Source: Ruminococcus sp. UNK.MGS-30
Lineage (GTDB): Bacteria; Bacillota; Clostridia; Oscillospirales; Ruminococcaceae
Length of the DNA stretch: 64,000 nt
Direction of reading: 5' to 3'
NCBI GenBank assembly: GCA_000980705.1
Contig: LBCK01000003.1
Coordinates: 124,001 to 188,000 of the forward strand
Positions 12,093 through 21,800 of this stretch are shown here, piece by piece (the first letter of the stretch is position 1; the number at the start of each line of letters is the position of its first letter). A program made the position numbers and the translations under genes. Below the pieces are notes generated by a model. That model searched no databases. It was not told the DNA's origin and worked only from the letters and a program-made list of their open reading frames with translations.

Positions 12093-12446
12093 TTATTCAG
12101 CCGTAGAATCGTCTGTGTACATCTCATTGAAAAAGCAGCTGTACGAGCCGGTATGACACGCTGCACCAGTCTGTTTCACATTGAGCAGCAGTGTGTCATC
12201 ATCGCAGTCGCTGTAAATGGAGATGACCTTTTGCAGATGACCGCTGGTTGCGCCTTTGTTCCACAGCTCCTGACGGGAACGGCTCCAGTACCAGGTGTAA
12301 CCGGTTTCCAATGTCTTACGCAGGCTTTCCTTGTTCATGTATGCCAGCATCAGAACCGTTTTTGTATCTACGTCAAATGCAATCGCCGGAATCAGTTCGC
12401 CTTTCTGAAAGTATTTATCCAGATCGTTGATGTCAATTTTGAGCAT
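12093..12446 (-). CDS. hisI: Phosphoribosyl-AMP cyclohydrolase
   Basis: HisI opens the purine ring of PR-AMP in step 3 of histidine synthesis. The 117-residue protein is the cyclohydrolase domain only; the PR-ATP pyrophosphatase (HisE) domain often fused to it is absent. Metal-binding residues are visible: SDCDDD near residue 80 (magnesium/zinc Asp and Cys) and ACHTGSYSC near residue 96-104 (zinc Cys). It starts inside the upstream SdpI-like gene with a 14-bp overlap and has GAGGAG in front, so the two are translated from one message. Confidence 0.97.
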   Translation of the reverse strand: MLKIDINDLDKYFQKGELIPAIAFDVDTKTVLMLAYMNKESLRKTLETGYTWYWSRSRQELWNKGATSGHLQKVISIYSDCDDDTLLLNVKQTGAACHTGSYSCFFNEMYTDDSTAE

Positions 12447-12792
12447 GAGTGTCTCCTCTTTCGTTTTGTTTCAGAGCGTTTTCTACAAAAGGAATGGTCA
12501 GCAGGATTTCAAGCGTCTGCACGCCGATCATCACAAGCGAGACAATATCGGCAGCTTTCCGGGACAGAAACAGGCTGCATTCTGTAAGCACCAGCATTCC
12601 AACGCCAGCAGTCAGCCACAGCTTTCCGCAATAACGATTGGCAAATAACCAGGCAGTTTCGTCTTTTGTCGAACGCATGGTGCGATAGCCGATCCAGCTG
12701 TTGATTTGTTTCGGCGTGTGATATCGCATCGCCCATCCCGCAATCACTTGGATTACCGGAATCAGAAATGTGCAGATCATCAGAAATACCAT
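12433..12792 (-). CDS. SdpI family membrane protein
   Basis: This is a 119-residue protein with three predicted membrane helices (about 3-22, 56-76 and 84-104). Between the first two is the SdpI signature [11 protein letters not shown]. SdpI of B. subtilis is the immunity protein against the SdpC toxin and also a signal protein, but many short relatives have no known partner. No sdpC or sdpR homologue is visible here. It is inserted between hisF and hisI in the his cluster and overlaps hisI by 14 bp. AAAGGGGA precedes the ATG. Its role in this operon is unknown. Confidence 0.85.
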   Translation of the reverse strand: MVFLMICTFLIPVIQVIAGWAMRYHTPKQINSWIGYRTMRSTKDETAWLFANRYCGKLWLTAGVGMLVLTECSLFLSRKAADIVSLVMIGVQTLEILLTIPFVENALKQNERGDTHAQN

Positions 12793-12831
12793 GAAACCAT
12801 TTCCCCTTTGCTATCCGTCTTGGAATTTATT

Positions 12832-13587
12832 TTACCGCATGGGAATGCCTTTTGCACGGCAGTCTGCCTTGACATCCTGGACTGTCAGTTCCCGGAAGTG
12901 GAACAGAGAGGCTGCCAGTGCCGCAGAGCATCCGGTTTCCAGGAACGCATCTGCGAAGTCAGACAGCTTTCCTGCGCCGCCGCTGGCGATAACCGGAATC
13001 TGTACCGCATCGCAGACGGCTTTCAGCATAGGCAGGTCAAAACCACCACGTACGCCGTCGGTATCAATGGAGTTCAGACAGATCTCCCCTGCACCCAGCT
13101 GTTCGCACTGTTTGACCCAATCGACCAGGTCCAGCTGCATATTCACACGGCCGCCGTTGATAAATACGGTCCACTTGTTCTCGCCGACTTTTTTGGCATC
13201 TACGCCCACGCAGATGCACTGGCAGCCGAAAATGTCTGCACCATCTTTGATGAGCTGCGGATTCTGCACTGCCTGGGAATTGACAGACACCTTATCTGCA
13301 CCGGCACGGAGCGTGTCACGGATATCGTCTACTGTTTTGATGCCGCCGCCAACGGTCAGCGGAACGAATACCTTTTTTGCGGTCTCCCGAACCACATCCA
13401 GCATGACACCTCTGCCCTCATAGGATGCAGTGATATCATAGAACACGATCTCGTCTGCACCCTGCTGGTTATAGGCATAGGCACATTCTACCGGGTCGCC
13501 TACATCCTTGATTCCCTCGAAGTTTACACCTTTGACAACCTTGCCATTTCGCACATCCAGGCAAGGGATGATTCGTTTTGCCAGCAT
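12832..13587 (-). CDS. hisF: Imidazole glycerol phosphate synthase, cyclase subunit
   Basis: HisF, with the glutaminase HisH, makes imidazole glycerol phosphate and AICAR. It is a 251-residue TIM barrel. The first catalytic Asp is in [13 protein letters not shown] (D11) and the second in [11 protein letters not shown] near residue 130. Phosphate-binding loops TVGGGI and ASGGAGK are intact. It starts 3 bp after hisA with GGAAGGAG in front. Confidence 0.98.
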   Translation of the reverse strand: MLAKRIIPCLDVRNGKVVKGVNFEGIKDVGDPVECAYAYNQQGADEIVFYDITASYEGRGVMLDVVRETAKKVFVPLTVGGGIKTVDDIRDTLRAGADKVSVNSQAVQNPQLIKDGADIFGCQCICVGVDAKKVGENKWTVFINGGRVNMQLDLVDWVKQCEQLGAGEICLNSIDTDGVRGGFDLPMLKAVCDAVQIPVIASGGAGKLSDFADAFLETGCSAALAASLFHFRELTVQDVKADCRAKGIPMR

Positions 13588-13590
13588 ATG

Positions 13591-14319
13591 TTACACTCCT
13601 TCCGCAAGGGCAATGGCTTCCCGCAGATCCAATGTACCCTTATAGATCGACTTGCCGCAGATCGTGCCGTACAGCCCCAGTTCCTTACAGCCACGGATAT
13701 CTGCAATGGTATGCACACCGCCGCTGGCGATGATATTGCATTTGCCCTCTGTGGCATCTCGCAGGTCTTTCAGCTGTTCCAGATTAACGCCGGAAAGCGT
13801 GCCGTCTTTTGCAATGTCGGTTACGATAAAATACTGCACACCCACTGCGATCATTTCTTTTGCCAGTGTAATGTAATCGGTGTCGGATTCTTCCAGCCAG
13901 CCCTCTGTGGCAACCATGCCGTTCTTGGCATCAATGCCCACTGCAATGTGCTGACTGCCGAACTTCTGCACGGCATCTTTCACCAGCTGCGGATTTTTCA
14001 GCGCCGCAGAACCCAGAATGACACGCTCCACGCCGCTTTTCAGATAGGTGTCGATGGTTTCCAGATTTCGGATGCCGCCGCCGACTTCCACTTTCAGTCC
14101 GGTTTTTGCTGCCACATCTTCGTAGATATGCTGATTCATTGGTCTGCCCTCTTTAGCGCCGTCCAGATCTACCATGTGAATCCAGGATGCGCCGGCAATT
14201 TCAAAACCTTTGGCGGTTTCCATGTAATCTGCTGCGACTTTTTCCACGGTAGAGAAATCGCCTTTGAACAGGCGGACGCAGTTACCGTCTTTAATATCAA
14301 TTGCAGGTAAAATAATCAT
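13591..14319 (-). CDS. hisA: ProFAR isomerase
   Basis: HisA catalyses the Amadori rearrangement of ProFAR to PRFAR. It is a 242-residue TIM barrel with D8 in MIILPAIDIKDG and the second catalytic Asp in VTDIAKDGTL. Phosphate loops VGGGIR and ASGGV are present. Its ATG overlaps the hisH stop by 4 bp, which indicates translational coupling. Confidence 0.98.
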   Translation of the reverse strand: MIILPAIDIKDGNCVRLFKGDFSTVEKVAADYMETAKGFEIAGASWIHMVDLDGAKEGRPMNQHIYEDVAAKTGLKVEVGGGIRNLETIDTYLKSGVERVILGSAALKNPQLVKDAVQKFGSQHIAVGIDAKNGMVATEGWLEESDTDYITLAKEMIAVGVQYFIVTDIAKDGTLSGVNLEQLKDLRDATEGKCNIIASGGVHTIADIRGCKELGLYGTICGKSIYKGTLDLREAIALAEGV

Positions 14320-14924
14320 CCGATCAGCCCTCCAAAGTTTCGCAGGATTTGCAGCCCGACTTCGCCGCTCTTTTCCGGGTGGAACTGTGCGCCGTAGACG
14401 GTTTTGCCGTCATATACCATTGCCGGGATTTTTGCCGTGCCGTATTCTACATAGGCTGCCAGGTATTCGTCCGGCACAACTGCCTGGTAGGAATGCACGA
14501 AATACACGTAAGACTCTTCCGGCAGGTTGCGCAGAATCGGGCAGTCGTTCTGCATTTCCAGCTTGTTCCAGCCCATGTGCGGAATCACCATGCCCGGTGC
14601 TTCGATTTTTTCTACCTTGCCGGGGACAAGTCCGAGACCGTCGCATTCTTCAAACTCGTAACCCTTTTCAAAGATGAGCTGCATTCCCAGACAGATGCCG
14701 AGGAACGGCTTTTTATGGGATTCTTCCCGGATCACGTCGGTCAGTCCGCTGTCGTGCAGCATCTGCATGGCACTGGGAAATGCCCCTACGCCGGGTAGGA
14801 TCAGCGCATCTGCTTTGCGGATTTTTTCCGGATCAGCGGTCAGTTCTCCGGGAAGTCCCAGATAGTCCAGCGCATTCTTGACGCTGAAAATGTTGCCTGC
14901 GCCATAGTCGATAATTGCGATCAT
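14316..14924 (-). CDS. hisH: Imidazole glycerol phosphate synthase, glutaminase subunit
   Basis: HisH is the class I glutamine amidotransferase that feeds ammonia to HisF. The nucleophile Cys is in GICLGMQL, and the His/Glu pair is in GAQFHPEKSG near the C-terminus. The 202-residue length is normal. AAAGGAG lies inside the end of hisB, which ends 1 bp before the hisH start. Confidence 0.98.
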   Translation of the reverse strand: MIAIIDYGAGNIFSVKNALDYLGLPGELTADPEKIRKADALILPGVGAFPSAMQMLHDSGLTDVIREESHKKPFLGICLGMQLIFEKGYEFEECDGLGLVPGKVEKIEAPGMVIPHMGWNKLEMQNDCPILRNLPEESYVYFVHSYQAVVPDEYLAAYVEYGTAKIPAMVYDGKTVYGAQFHPEKSGEVGLQILRNFGGLIG

Positions 14925-14925
14925 C

Positions 14926-15507
14926 TCAGAGGACTCCTTTCGTGGACAAAGTCTTGCCGTCTTCCAGCGGCGTTACGGCGGTTTTCAGTGCGTGTGCGAC
15001 TGCCTTGAAAGCCGCCTCACACTTATGGTGATCGTTGGAACCGTACATCATATTGACGTGCAGTGTGATTCCTGCGTTGAATGCAAAGGCACGGAAAAAT
15101 TCTTCCGTCAGGCAGGCGTCATACTGTCCGATCATAGCGTTGGTGAATGTCCCCTGGAATACCAGGAACGGGCGGTTGCTGATGTCCAGGCTGCAAAATG
15201 CCAGCGCCTCGTCCATGGGAATGAATGCACTGCCGTAGCGTGTGATGCCGGACTTGTCGCCCAGCGCCTCACCCAGCGCCTTTCCCAGGACGATGCCGGT
15301 GTCCTCGACGGTATGGTGACCGTCCACATAGAGGTCACCCTTTACGGCAATGTCCATGCTGATGCCGCTGTGAACAGACAGTGCGGTCAGCATATGGTCA
15401 AAAAAGCCGATGCCGGTGTTGATGTTTGCGGTTCCCATGTTGTCCAGTTTTACGGTCACCTGTATGTCTGTCTCTTTGGTCTTTCGTGCAAGTTGTGCTT
15501 GCCGCAT
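14926..15507 (-). CDS. hisB: Imidazoleglycerol-phosphate dehydratase
   Basis: HisB removes water from imidazole glycerol phosphate. The 193-residue protein is the dehydratase alone, without the histidinol-phosphatase domain found in enterobacteria. Metal-binding His motifs are visible: HHTVEDTG near residue 61 and SNDHHKCEAAFK near residue 158. AAGGAGG precedes the ATG. A 97-bp gap separates it from hisD; I see no promoter or terminator there. Confidence 0.98.
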   Translation of the reverse strand: MRQAQLARKTKETDIQVTVKLDNMGTANINTGIGFFDHMLTALSVHSGISMDIAVKGDLYVDGHHTVEDTGIVLGKALGEALGDKSGITRYGSAFIPMDEALAFCSLDISNRPFLVFQGTFTNAMIGQYDACLTEEFFRAFAFNAGITLHVNMMYGSNDHHKCEAAFKAVAHALKTAVTPLEDGKTLSTKGVL

Positions 15508-15604
15508 ATGGATTCCTCCTTGTGTTAGATAAATTCAATTGAAAAATTCCTGCCGCACGGATAAGCTGCTGTTTTGTCTGTCGATTCCGTTGTCTGAATT
15601 CCCG

Positions 15605-16912
15605 TTACTGCTTTTCATCCTCAAACCGAACGGTAATTGCATTAGCGTGTGCCGTCAGCCCTTCTTTATTGGCAATCAGCACAATATCGTCCTTGGCTGC
15701 ACGCAGAGCGTCCTTGGTATAGTAGGTGTAGCTGGAACGCTTGGTAAAGCTCTGCACGCCCAGCGGAGAGAAGAAACGGGCTGTTCCACTGGTGGGCAGA
15801 ACGTGGTTCGGACCGGCATAGTAGTCACCCAGCGGTTCTGACGCATATGCGCCCAGGAATACCGAACCGGCATTGTCCAGTGCGCCCAGCAGTTCCATGG
15901 GGTTCTCCATGAGGACTTCCAGGTGTTCCGGTGCAACCATATTCGCCAGGACAACAGCCTCTTCACGGGTGTCACACAGCAGGAATGCGCCGTATTCGTT
16001 CATGGACTTTTCGATGATCTCTTTTCTGGAAAGGTAGGATGCCTGGCGGTTGATCTCTGCCTGTACCTTTTCTGCCAGTTCCGGGCAGGTTGTGACCAGA
16101 ATCGCAGATGCCAGGACATCGTGTTCCGCCTGGGACATCAGATCTGCGGCAACAAATTTCGGGTCTGCTGTTTCATCTGCCATAACCAGAACTTCGCTGG
16201 GACCTGCGATCATGTCAATATCCACAACGCCGTACAGCAGTTTCTTTGCGGTAGCCACAAAGATATTGCCGGGGCCGACGATCTTGTCTACCTTCGGGAT
16301 CTCCTCTGTGCCGTATGCCAGGGCTGCGATCGCCTGTGCGCCGCCGGAGAGGAATACACGGTCTACGCCGCAGAGACCGGCTGCAACCAGGATATCCGGG
16401 TTCGGTGTACCGTCCTTGCAGGGCGGTGTTACCATGATGATTTCCTTCACGCCGGCAATTTTTGCCGGTACAGCATTCATGATGACGCTGGACGGATACG
16501 CTGCCGTGCCGCCCGGTACATACAGACCAACACGCTCCAGACCACGAACACGCTGTCCCAGAATTACACCGTTTGGCAGTGCGTGGATAAAGCCCTCCTG
16601 CACCTGGCGCTGGTGGAAATCACGGACGTTTTCGATGGCGTTCAGCATAGCATCTACAAATGCCGGATCTGCATTGGTCAGCGCATCGTTGATGACATCT
16701 CTCGGTACTTCGTAGTACTGAGGCAGGCTGCCGTCAAATTTCAGCGTATAGTTTTTAACCGCCTCATCGCCGCCGGTTTTTACGGTGCGGATGATCTCGC
16801 TTACCGTTTCGGTAACTCGCTGGTTGGTTTCGCCGGTACGCTTGTCCAGGCTTTCAAAAAAAGCGTCTCGCTGTGCCAGATCACTGGCGTTAATGGTTTT
16901 CATGGTAATCAT
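15605..16912 (-). CDS. hisD: Histidinol dehydrogenase
   Basis: HisD oxidises histidinol to histidine in two NAD-dependent steps. The start is taken at ATG 16912 (MITMKTINASDL), which has GGAGG nine bases upstream and lies 1 bp after the hisG stop, giving 435 residues, close to the 434 of E. coli. The conserved zinc/catalytic segment GPNHVLPTSGTARF is near residue 365, and the nucleotide-binding part has VAGLCGVDRVFL-like sequence earlier. It is the third gene of the cluster. Confidence 0.98.
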   Translation of the reverse strand: MITMKTINASDLAQRDAFFESLDKRTGETNQRVTETVSEIIRTVKTGGDEAVKNYTLKFDGSLPQYYEVPRDVINDALTNADPAFVDAMLNAIENVRDFHQRQVQEGFIHALPNGVILGQRVRGLERVGLYVPGGTAAYPSSVIMNAVPAKIAGVKEIIMVTPPCKDGTPNPDILVAAGLCGVDRVFLSGGAQAIAALAYGTEEIPKVDKIVGPGNIFVATAKKLLYGVVDIDMIAGPSEVLVMADETADPKFVAADLMSQAEHDVLASAILVTTCPELAEKVQAEINRQASYLSRKEIIEKSMNEYGAFLLCDTREEAVVLANMVAPEHLEVLMENPMELLGALDNAGSVFLGAYASEPLGDYYAGPNHVLPTSGTARFFSPLGVQSFTKRSSYTYYTKDALRAAKDDIVLIANKEGLTAHANAITVRFEDEKQ

Positions 16913-16913
16913 A

Positions 16914-17543
16914 TTATAAAGCCTCCTCAATTTTCTGAATCAAAGCTTCAATTTCAGTTTGCCGCAGTTTCAGACTAACGGTATTGGCAATCAGACGAGC
17001 AGAGATCGGGACAACGTCCTCGACGACTTCCAGACCGTTTTCACGGAGCGTTACGCCGGTTTCTACGATATCGACGATGCCGTCTGCCAGTCCCAGCAGC
17101 GGCGCAAGTTCCACAGAGCCTTCGATCTTGACGATGTCTACGTCCATGCCCTTGCTTTCAAAAAAGCGCCGTGCTACATTCGGATACTTTGTTGCAATGC
17201 ACTTGACACCGAAACCGCTGTAGAAGTCGGTTCCCTTTTTGCACGCCAGGGCGAACTTGCATCTGCCGAATCCCAGGTCAACCAGTTCGAAGAACTTGCC
17301 CTGCATTTCAATGATCGTATCTTTTCCGACAACACCCATATCGCAGACACCGTGTTCTACATAGGTGATTACATCGTTTGCCTTTGCCAGGACGACTTCC
17401 ATATTGCCGTCCGGGATCGGCAAGATCAGCCGGCGGCCCTTTTCCCGCACCGCAGTGCAGTCATAGCCCAGCCGTTCCAACAGCCCGACTGTGTCTTTTT
17501 CCAGTCTGCCCTTTGTTAATGCAATTCTCAGCGGCTTTGCCAT
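16914..17543 (-). CDS. hisG: ATP phosphoribosyltransferase, catalytic subunit (short form)
   Basis: HisG starts histidine synthesis by joining ATP and PRPP. The 209-residue protein is the short form, which lacks the C-terminal regulatory domain and works only with HisZ; hisZ lies directly upstream. The PRPP-binding region near residue 146-166 (ELAPLLGLADGIVDIVETG) is intact. It begins right after the hisZ stop with GGAGGT in front. Confidence 0.98.
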   Translation of the reverse strand: MAKPLRIALTKGRLEKDTVGLLERLGYDCTAVREKGRRLILPIPDGNMEVVLAKANDVITYVEHGVCDMGVVGKDTIIEMQGKFFELVDLGFGRCKFALACKKGTDFYSGFGVKCIATKYPNVARRFFESKGMDVDIVKIEGSVELAPLLGLADGIVDIVETGVTLRENGLEVVEDVVPISARLIANTVSLKLRQTEIEALIQKIEEAL

Positions 17544-18740
17544 TTACTGTACCTCCGTAATCTCTTCATCTACTACAACGACTTTTCCGATTCTGCTTTC
17601 CCGTGCATACTCACGCACCAGATCCAGGCTGTCGAAAAATGCAAACTCCACAACCTGTCCCTTGCTGCGCAGTTCCTGGGATACCTTAGCGGCTTTCATT
17701 TCATAGCCGGGCGCTGCAAAAATCACAGCATCTGCCGGCTGCAGCTGTGCCGGCTGGTCTTTCATGCGTACATTTGCAACGGCATCTACATTGATTGCAA
17801 AGCCGGTTGCCGGGATATCATAGCCAAAGTCGGACAACAGCTTGTTATAGCGTCCGCCGGAAAGCACTTCTTCGCCATAGCCTTCCAGATAGCCCTTGAT
17901 GATGACGCCGGTATAATAGTCCGCATTGTTGACCATGCCCAGATCAACGGTCAGTCTGCCCTTGCCGATCACGGTGGAAATGTCCTTATACAGTTTCCGC
18001 AGATCCATCAGAATCTCGTCGATCCGCTCGTTGGAATACAGCTGGGATGCCTTGTCAAAGACTTCTTCACCGCCAAACAGTGCCGGCAGCTTTTTCAGCG
18101 CAGCGGCAACTTTTACATCATCCATGGTATCCAGAACGTCATTCAGTGCCGGATAGTTCTTTGTTTCGATCAGATAGCGAATGTTTTCACGTTCTTCCGG
18201 TGTGGCATTCAGTTCCCGCATCAGTTCCTTGAATACGCCGGCATCTCCCAGTTCCAGGGAAAAGCTGATATTATCGCTGCTGAACGACGCCAGGGATTCG
18301 ATCGCTGTTGTAATCATTTCCACATCCGCCAGGTAAGAAGAAGAGCCGAGCAGTTCAATGCCTGCCTGCGTGATCTCGTCACTTCTGCCCTTGAGTGCAG
18401 GTTCAAAGCGATACACGGTCTGGTTATAGCAGAGACGCAGCGGCAGGGACGCATCCCGCAGACGGGTCGCCGCAACTCTGGCAATGGGCATGGTGGATTC
18501 CGGACGCAGCACCAGCAGACGTCCCTTGCTGTCTGTCAGCTTATACAGGCGTTCCTGCGGATAATGTCCGGATTCTGACTGAAATACGTCAAAAAATTCC
18601 AGTCCCGGTGTAGTCAGTTCAGAATATCCCTTGCTCCGAAACAGGTCATGCAGATCCTGCTCGATTTCCCGGCGCACCAGGCATTCTTCAAACAAAAAGT
18701 CCTTTGTCCCCTCCGGGGTAATCAAATCATACTTTCTCAT
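17544..18740 (-). CDS. hisZ: ATP phosphoribosyltransferase regulatory subunit
   Basis: HisZ is a catalytically inactive histidyl-tRNA synthetase relative that activates short-form HisG and makes it sensitive to histidine. The 398-residue protein shows class II synthetase-like motifs (TPGLEFFDVF, RPESTMPIARVAATRL, and GGRYNKLLSDFG near residue 278) and no C-terminal anticodon-binding domain of the usual HisRS kind. HisRS itself is an alternative, but adjacency to short HisG settles it. It is the first gene of the cluster; AGGAGG precedes the ATG, and the promoter lies about 40-65 bp upstream. Confidence 0.95.
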   Translation of the reverse strand: MRKYDLITPEGTKDFLFEECLVRREIEQDLHDLFRSKGYSELTTPGLEFFDVFQSESGHYPQERLYKLTDSKGRLLVLRPESTMPIARVAATRLRDASLPLRLCYNQTVYRFEPALKGRSDEITQAGIELLGSSSYLADVEMITTAIESLASFSSDNISFSLELGDAGVFKELMRELNATPEERENIRYLIETKNYPALNDVLDTMDDVKVAAALKKLPALFGGEEVFDKASQLYSNERIDEILMDLRKLYKDISTVIGKGRLTVDLGMVNNADYYTGVIIKGYLEGYGEEVLSGGRYNKLLSDFGYDIPATGFAINVDAVANVRMKDQPAQLQPADAVIFAAPGYEMKAAKVSQELRSKGQVVEFAFFDSLDLVREYARESRIGKVVVVDEEITEVQ

Positions 18741-18762
18741 ACGTTCCTCCTAACGCTTTATC

Positions 18763-18807
18763 GTGCTACTACAATACTATAGTAGCACATCAAACATCCA
18801 ATGTCAA
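18763..18807 (-). promoter_or_regulatory. his promoter with overlapping operator-like inverted repeat
   Basis: On the minus strand TTGACA (18802-18807), a 17-bp spacer and TACTAT (18779-18784) form a near-consensus sigma-A promoter. A perfect inverted repeat, GTGCTACTA (18763-18771) and TAGTAGCAC (18780-18788) separated by 8 bp, covers the -10 and the expected transcription start. There is no T-run after it, so it is more likely a repressor site than a terminator. A TrpR-family histidine regulator (YerC/HisR type) is a plausible ligand, by inference only. Confidence 0.75.
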
Positions 18808-18817
18808 GGACAATTCA

Positions 18818-21800
18818 TTAAAAGAGTGTCATCTGACTGGATTTCGGCAAATCGCCCATAGCATTCAACTGTTCCAGCGTTTCAATTATGGTTTTTGATG
18901 CGCCACTCTGGGATTGGAATTCTTCGATGGAAATGAAATTTCGCTTTTGCGCTGTATCGTACAGGTTCTGTGCCGCAGAAATACCGATGCCGGGTACGGC
19001 GCTGAACGGAATGCGGATCTTGTTGTCCTCTACCAGATATTTTGTCGCATGGGAGTGGAACAGGTCGATCGGCAGGAATTCACAGCCACGGCTGAGCATC
19101 TCATTGACGATAAGCAGCGTATCCAACAGGTCGGATTCCTTTTTGGAGCGTTCGTTGCCCTTTTCTTTCAGTTCCTCGATTTTTGCACGGACTGCCTCTT
19201 TTCCCTGGAGCGCAAGAACTGCGTCAAAGTCGTCACCACGGGTACTGAAGTAAACCGCATAATATGCCAGCGGATGGTACAGCTTGAACCATCCCAATTT
19301 GATGGCGGCGGTAACATAGGCGGCGGCGTGTGCTTTCGGGAACATATACTTGATTTTCAGACAGCTGTCAATATACCACTGCGGCACATTGTGGTCTTTC
19401 AGCATCTGCACACGTTCCGGCGTAAAGGTTTTCGGGGCTTTTCCCTTTCGGGTGTCCTCCATGATCTGGAATGCCTGCTTTGGCTCTACGCCCTTATGCA
19501 GCAGGTAGGTCATGATACTGTCACGTGTTCCGATTACGTCTGAAATGGTGCAGGTGCCGTTGTCGATCAGATCTTTCGCATTGCCCAGCCATACGTCTGT
19601 ACCGTGCGAAAGTCCGCTGACCTGTAAGAAGTCGCTGAACTTTTTCGGTTTGGAGTCCAGCAGCATCTGAATGGTGAATCCGGTACCCATTTCCGGGATG
19701 CCCAGACTGCCTGTCTGGCAGTAGATCTCGTCTGGAGTTACGCCGAGAACAGAGGCATCTGTACACATCTGGATGACCTTCGGGTCTGTTGTGGGGACTT
19801 CGTGAATAGAAAGTCCTGTCATATCTTCCAGGTGCTTATACATGGTCGGCACGACGTGACCCAGCTCATCCAGTTTCAGAATGGTATCATGGAGGGAGTG
19901 AAAGTCAAAATGCGTGGTCAGAATTTCGGACTCCGCATCGTCTGCCGGGTGCTGTACCGGTGTGAAGTCGTATACGTCATAGTCACTGGGTACAACGACC
20001 ATGCCGCCCGGATGCTGACCGGTAGTTCGCTTGATGCCGGTACAGCCGATGGACAGCCGGTTGATCTCTGTAGGGCTGTAGTGCAGTCCCTTTTCTTCCA
20101 GATATTTTTTGACGTAGCCATAAGCCGTTTTTTCTGCCAGCGCCGAGATCGTTCCTGCCTTAAACACGTTGTCCCGTCCGAAGAGCTCCTCGGTGTAACG
20201 GTGTGCAGAGGACTGGTATTCGCTGGAGAAGTTCAGGTCGATATCCGGCGCTTTGTCGCCGTCAAATCCCAGGAATGTTTCAAAAGGAATGTCGTGTCCG
20301 TCACGGTTCATTTCTGTACCGCATTCCGGGCAGTTTTTCGGCGGCAGGTCAAATCCGGAACCAATGCTGCCGTCTGTGATAAACTCACTGTGTTTGCATT
20401 TCGGGCAGACGTAGTGTGGCGCAAGCGGATTTACCTCGGAGATTCCTGCCATGGATGCCACGAAAGAAGAACCGACAGAACCACGGGAACCTACCTGGTA
20501 GCCATGTGCAACACTGTCCCAGACAAGCTTTTGTGCGATGATGTACAGCACAGAGAAACCATGCTTGATAATTGAAGAAAGCTCCCGGTTCAGCCGCTTT
20601 TCTACCAGTTCCGGCAGCGGATCGCCGTAGATCTCCTTTGCCTTGGTGTTAGTGATGCGCACCAGGTCCTCTTCTGCGCCGTCAATGGTCGGGGTGAATG
20701 TTCCGTTCGGGAACGGCTGGATGCGCTCGATCTGGTCCGCCACGGCGTTGGTATTCGTCACGACAATTTCGTATGCCTTTTCTTCGCCCAAGTAGGAGAA
20801 CTCGTCCAGCATCTCCTCTGTGGTCCGCAGATAAAGCGGCGGCTGAAAGCGAGCATCTTCATAGCCTTGTCCGGCTTGCAAGATCTCACGGTAAATGGCA
20901 TCTTCCTTGTCCATGAAATGCACGTCGCAGGTGGCGCAGACCGGAATGCCCAGTTCGTCGCCCAGCGCTACGATCTTTCGGTTGTATTCCTGCAACTCTT
21001 CGATGTTGGCAGCTGTGCCGTTTCGAATCATAAAGGCGTTGTTCCCTGCCGGCTGGATTTCCAGGTAATCATAAAACTTTGCCAGCTGGACAATTTCTTC
21101 ATGAGGTCTCTCGTCTACAAACGCCTGGAAGAGTTCACCAGCCTCGCAGGCGCTGCCGAAAATCAAGCCTTCACGGTGCTGCATCAGAACTGATTTCGGA
21201 ATCAGCGGCTTTCGATAGAAACACTCTATGTGTCCATAGGAGATCAGCTTGTATAGATTTTTCAGACCAATGTGGTTGCGTACCAGAATGATCTGGTGGA
21301 ATGATTTCAGCTTTTTAACGTCTATCTCCTGGGTCTTGTTGTTCAGATCAGAGAGCAGAACAGCGCCCTTTGTCTGTATCAGACGGCTGACCAGTTCTTT
21401 ATAGATCTTTGCCAGCATCTGTGCGTCATCGGAGGCACGATGGTGGTCGAACTTTCCCAGTTTCAGCGCCTTTGCTACGCCGTCCAGTCTGTGACGGGAC
21501 ATGGTCGGAAGCATACATTTGCAGAGAACCAACGTGTCCAGTGTTGCAAAGTCAAAGGTGATATGCTGCCGCTTGCAGACATTGCGGACAAATGAGGTGT
21601 CAAACTTTGCATTATGGGCAGCCAGAACCGGATTTTCGCCGCAGAATTCCATGAACTTTCGCAGTGCCTCTGCCTCTTTTGGCGCACCCTCCACCATAGC
21701 ATCTGTAATGCCGGTGAGTTCGACGATCTTTGCCGGGATCGGCCGCTCCGGGTCTACCATGGTGTTGAAGGTTTCCACCACCTGCATTCCACGCATCCGG

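Noticed and set aside
18763..18788. his inverted repeat as a polC terminator
   Set aside because: No T-run follows on the minus strand and it overlaps the -10 of a good promoter.
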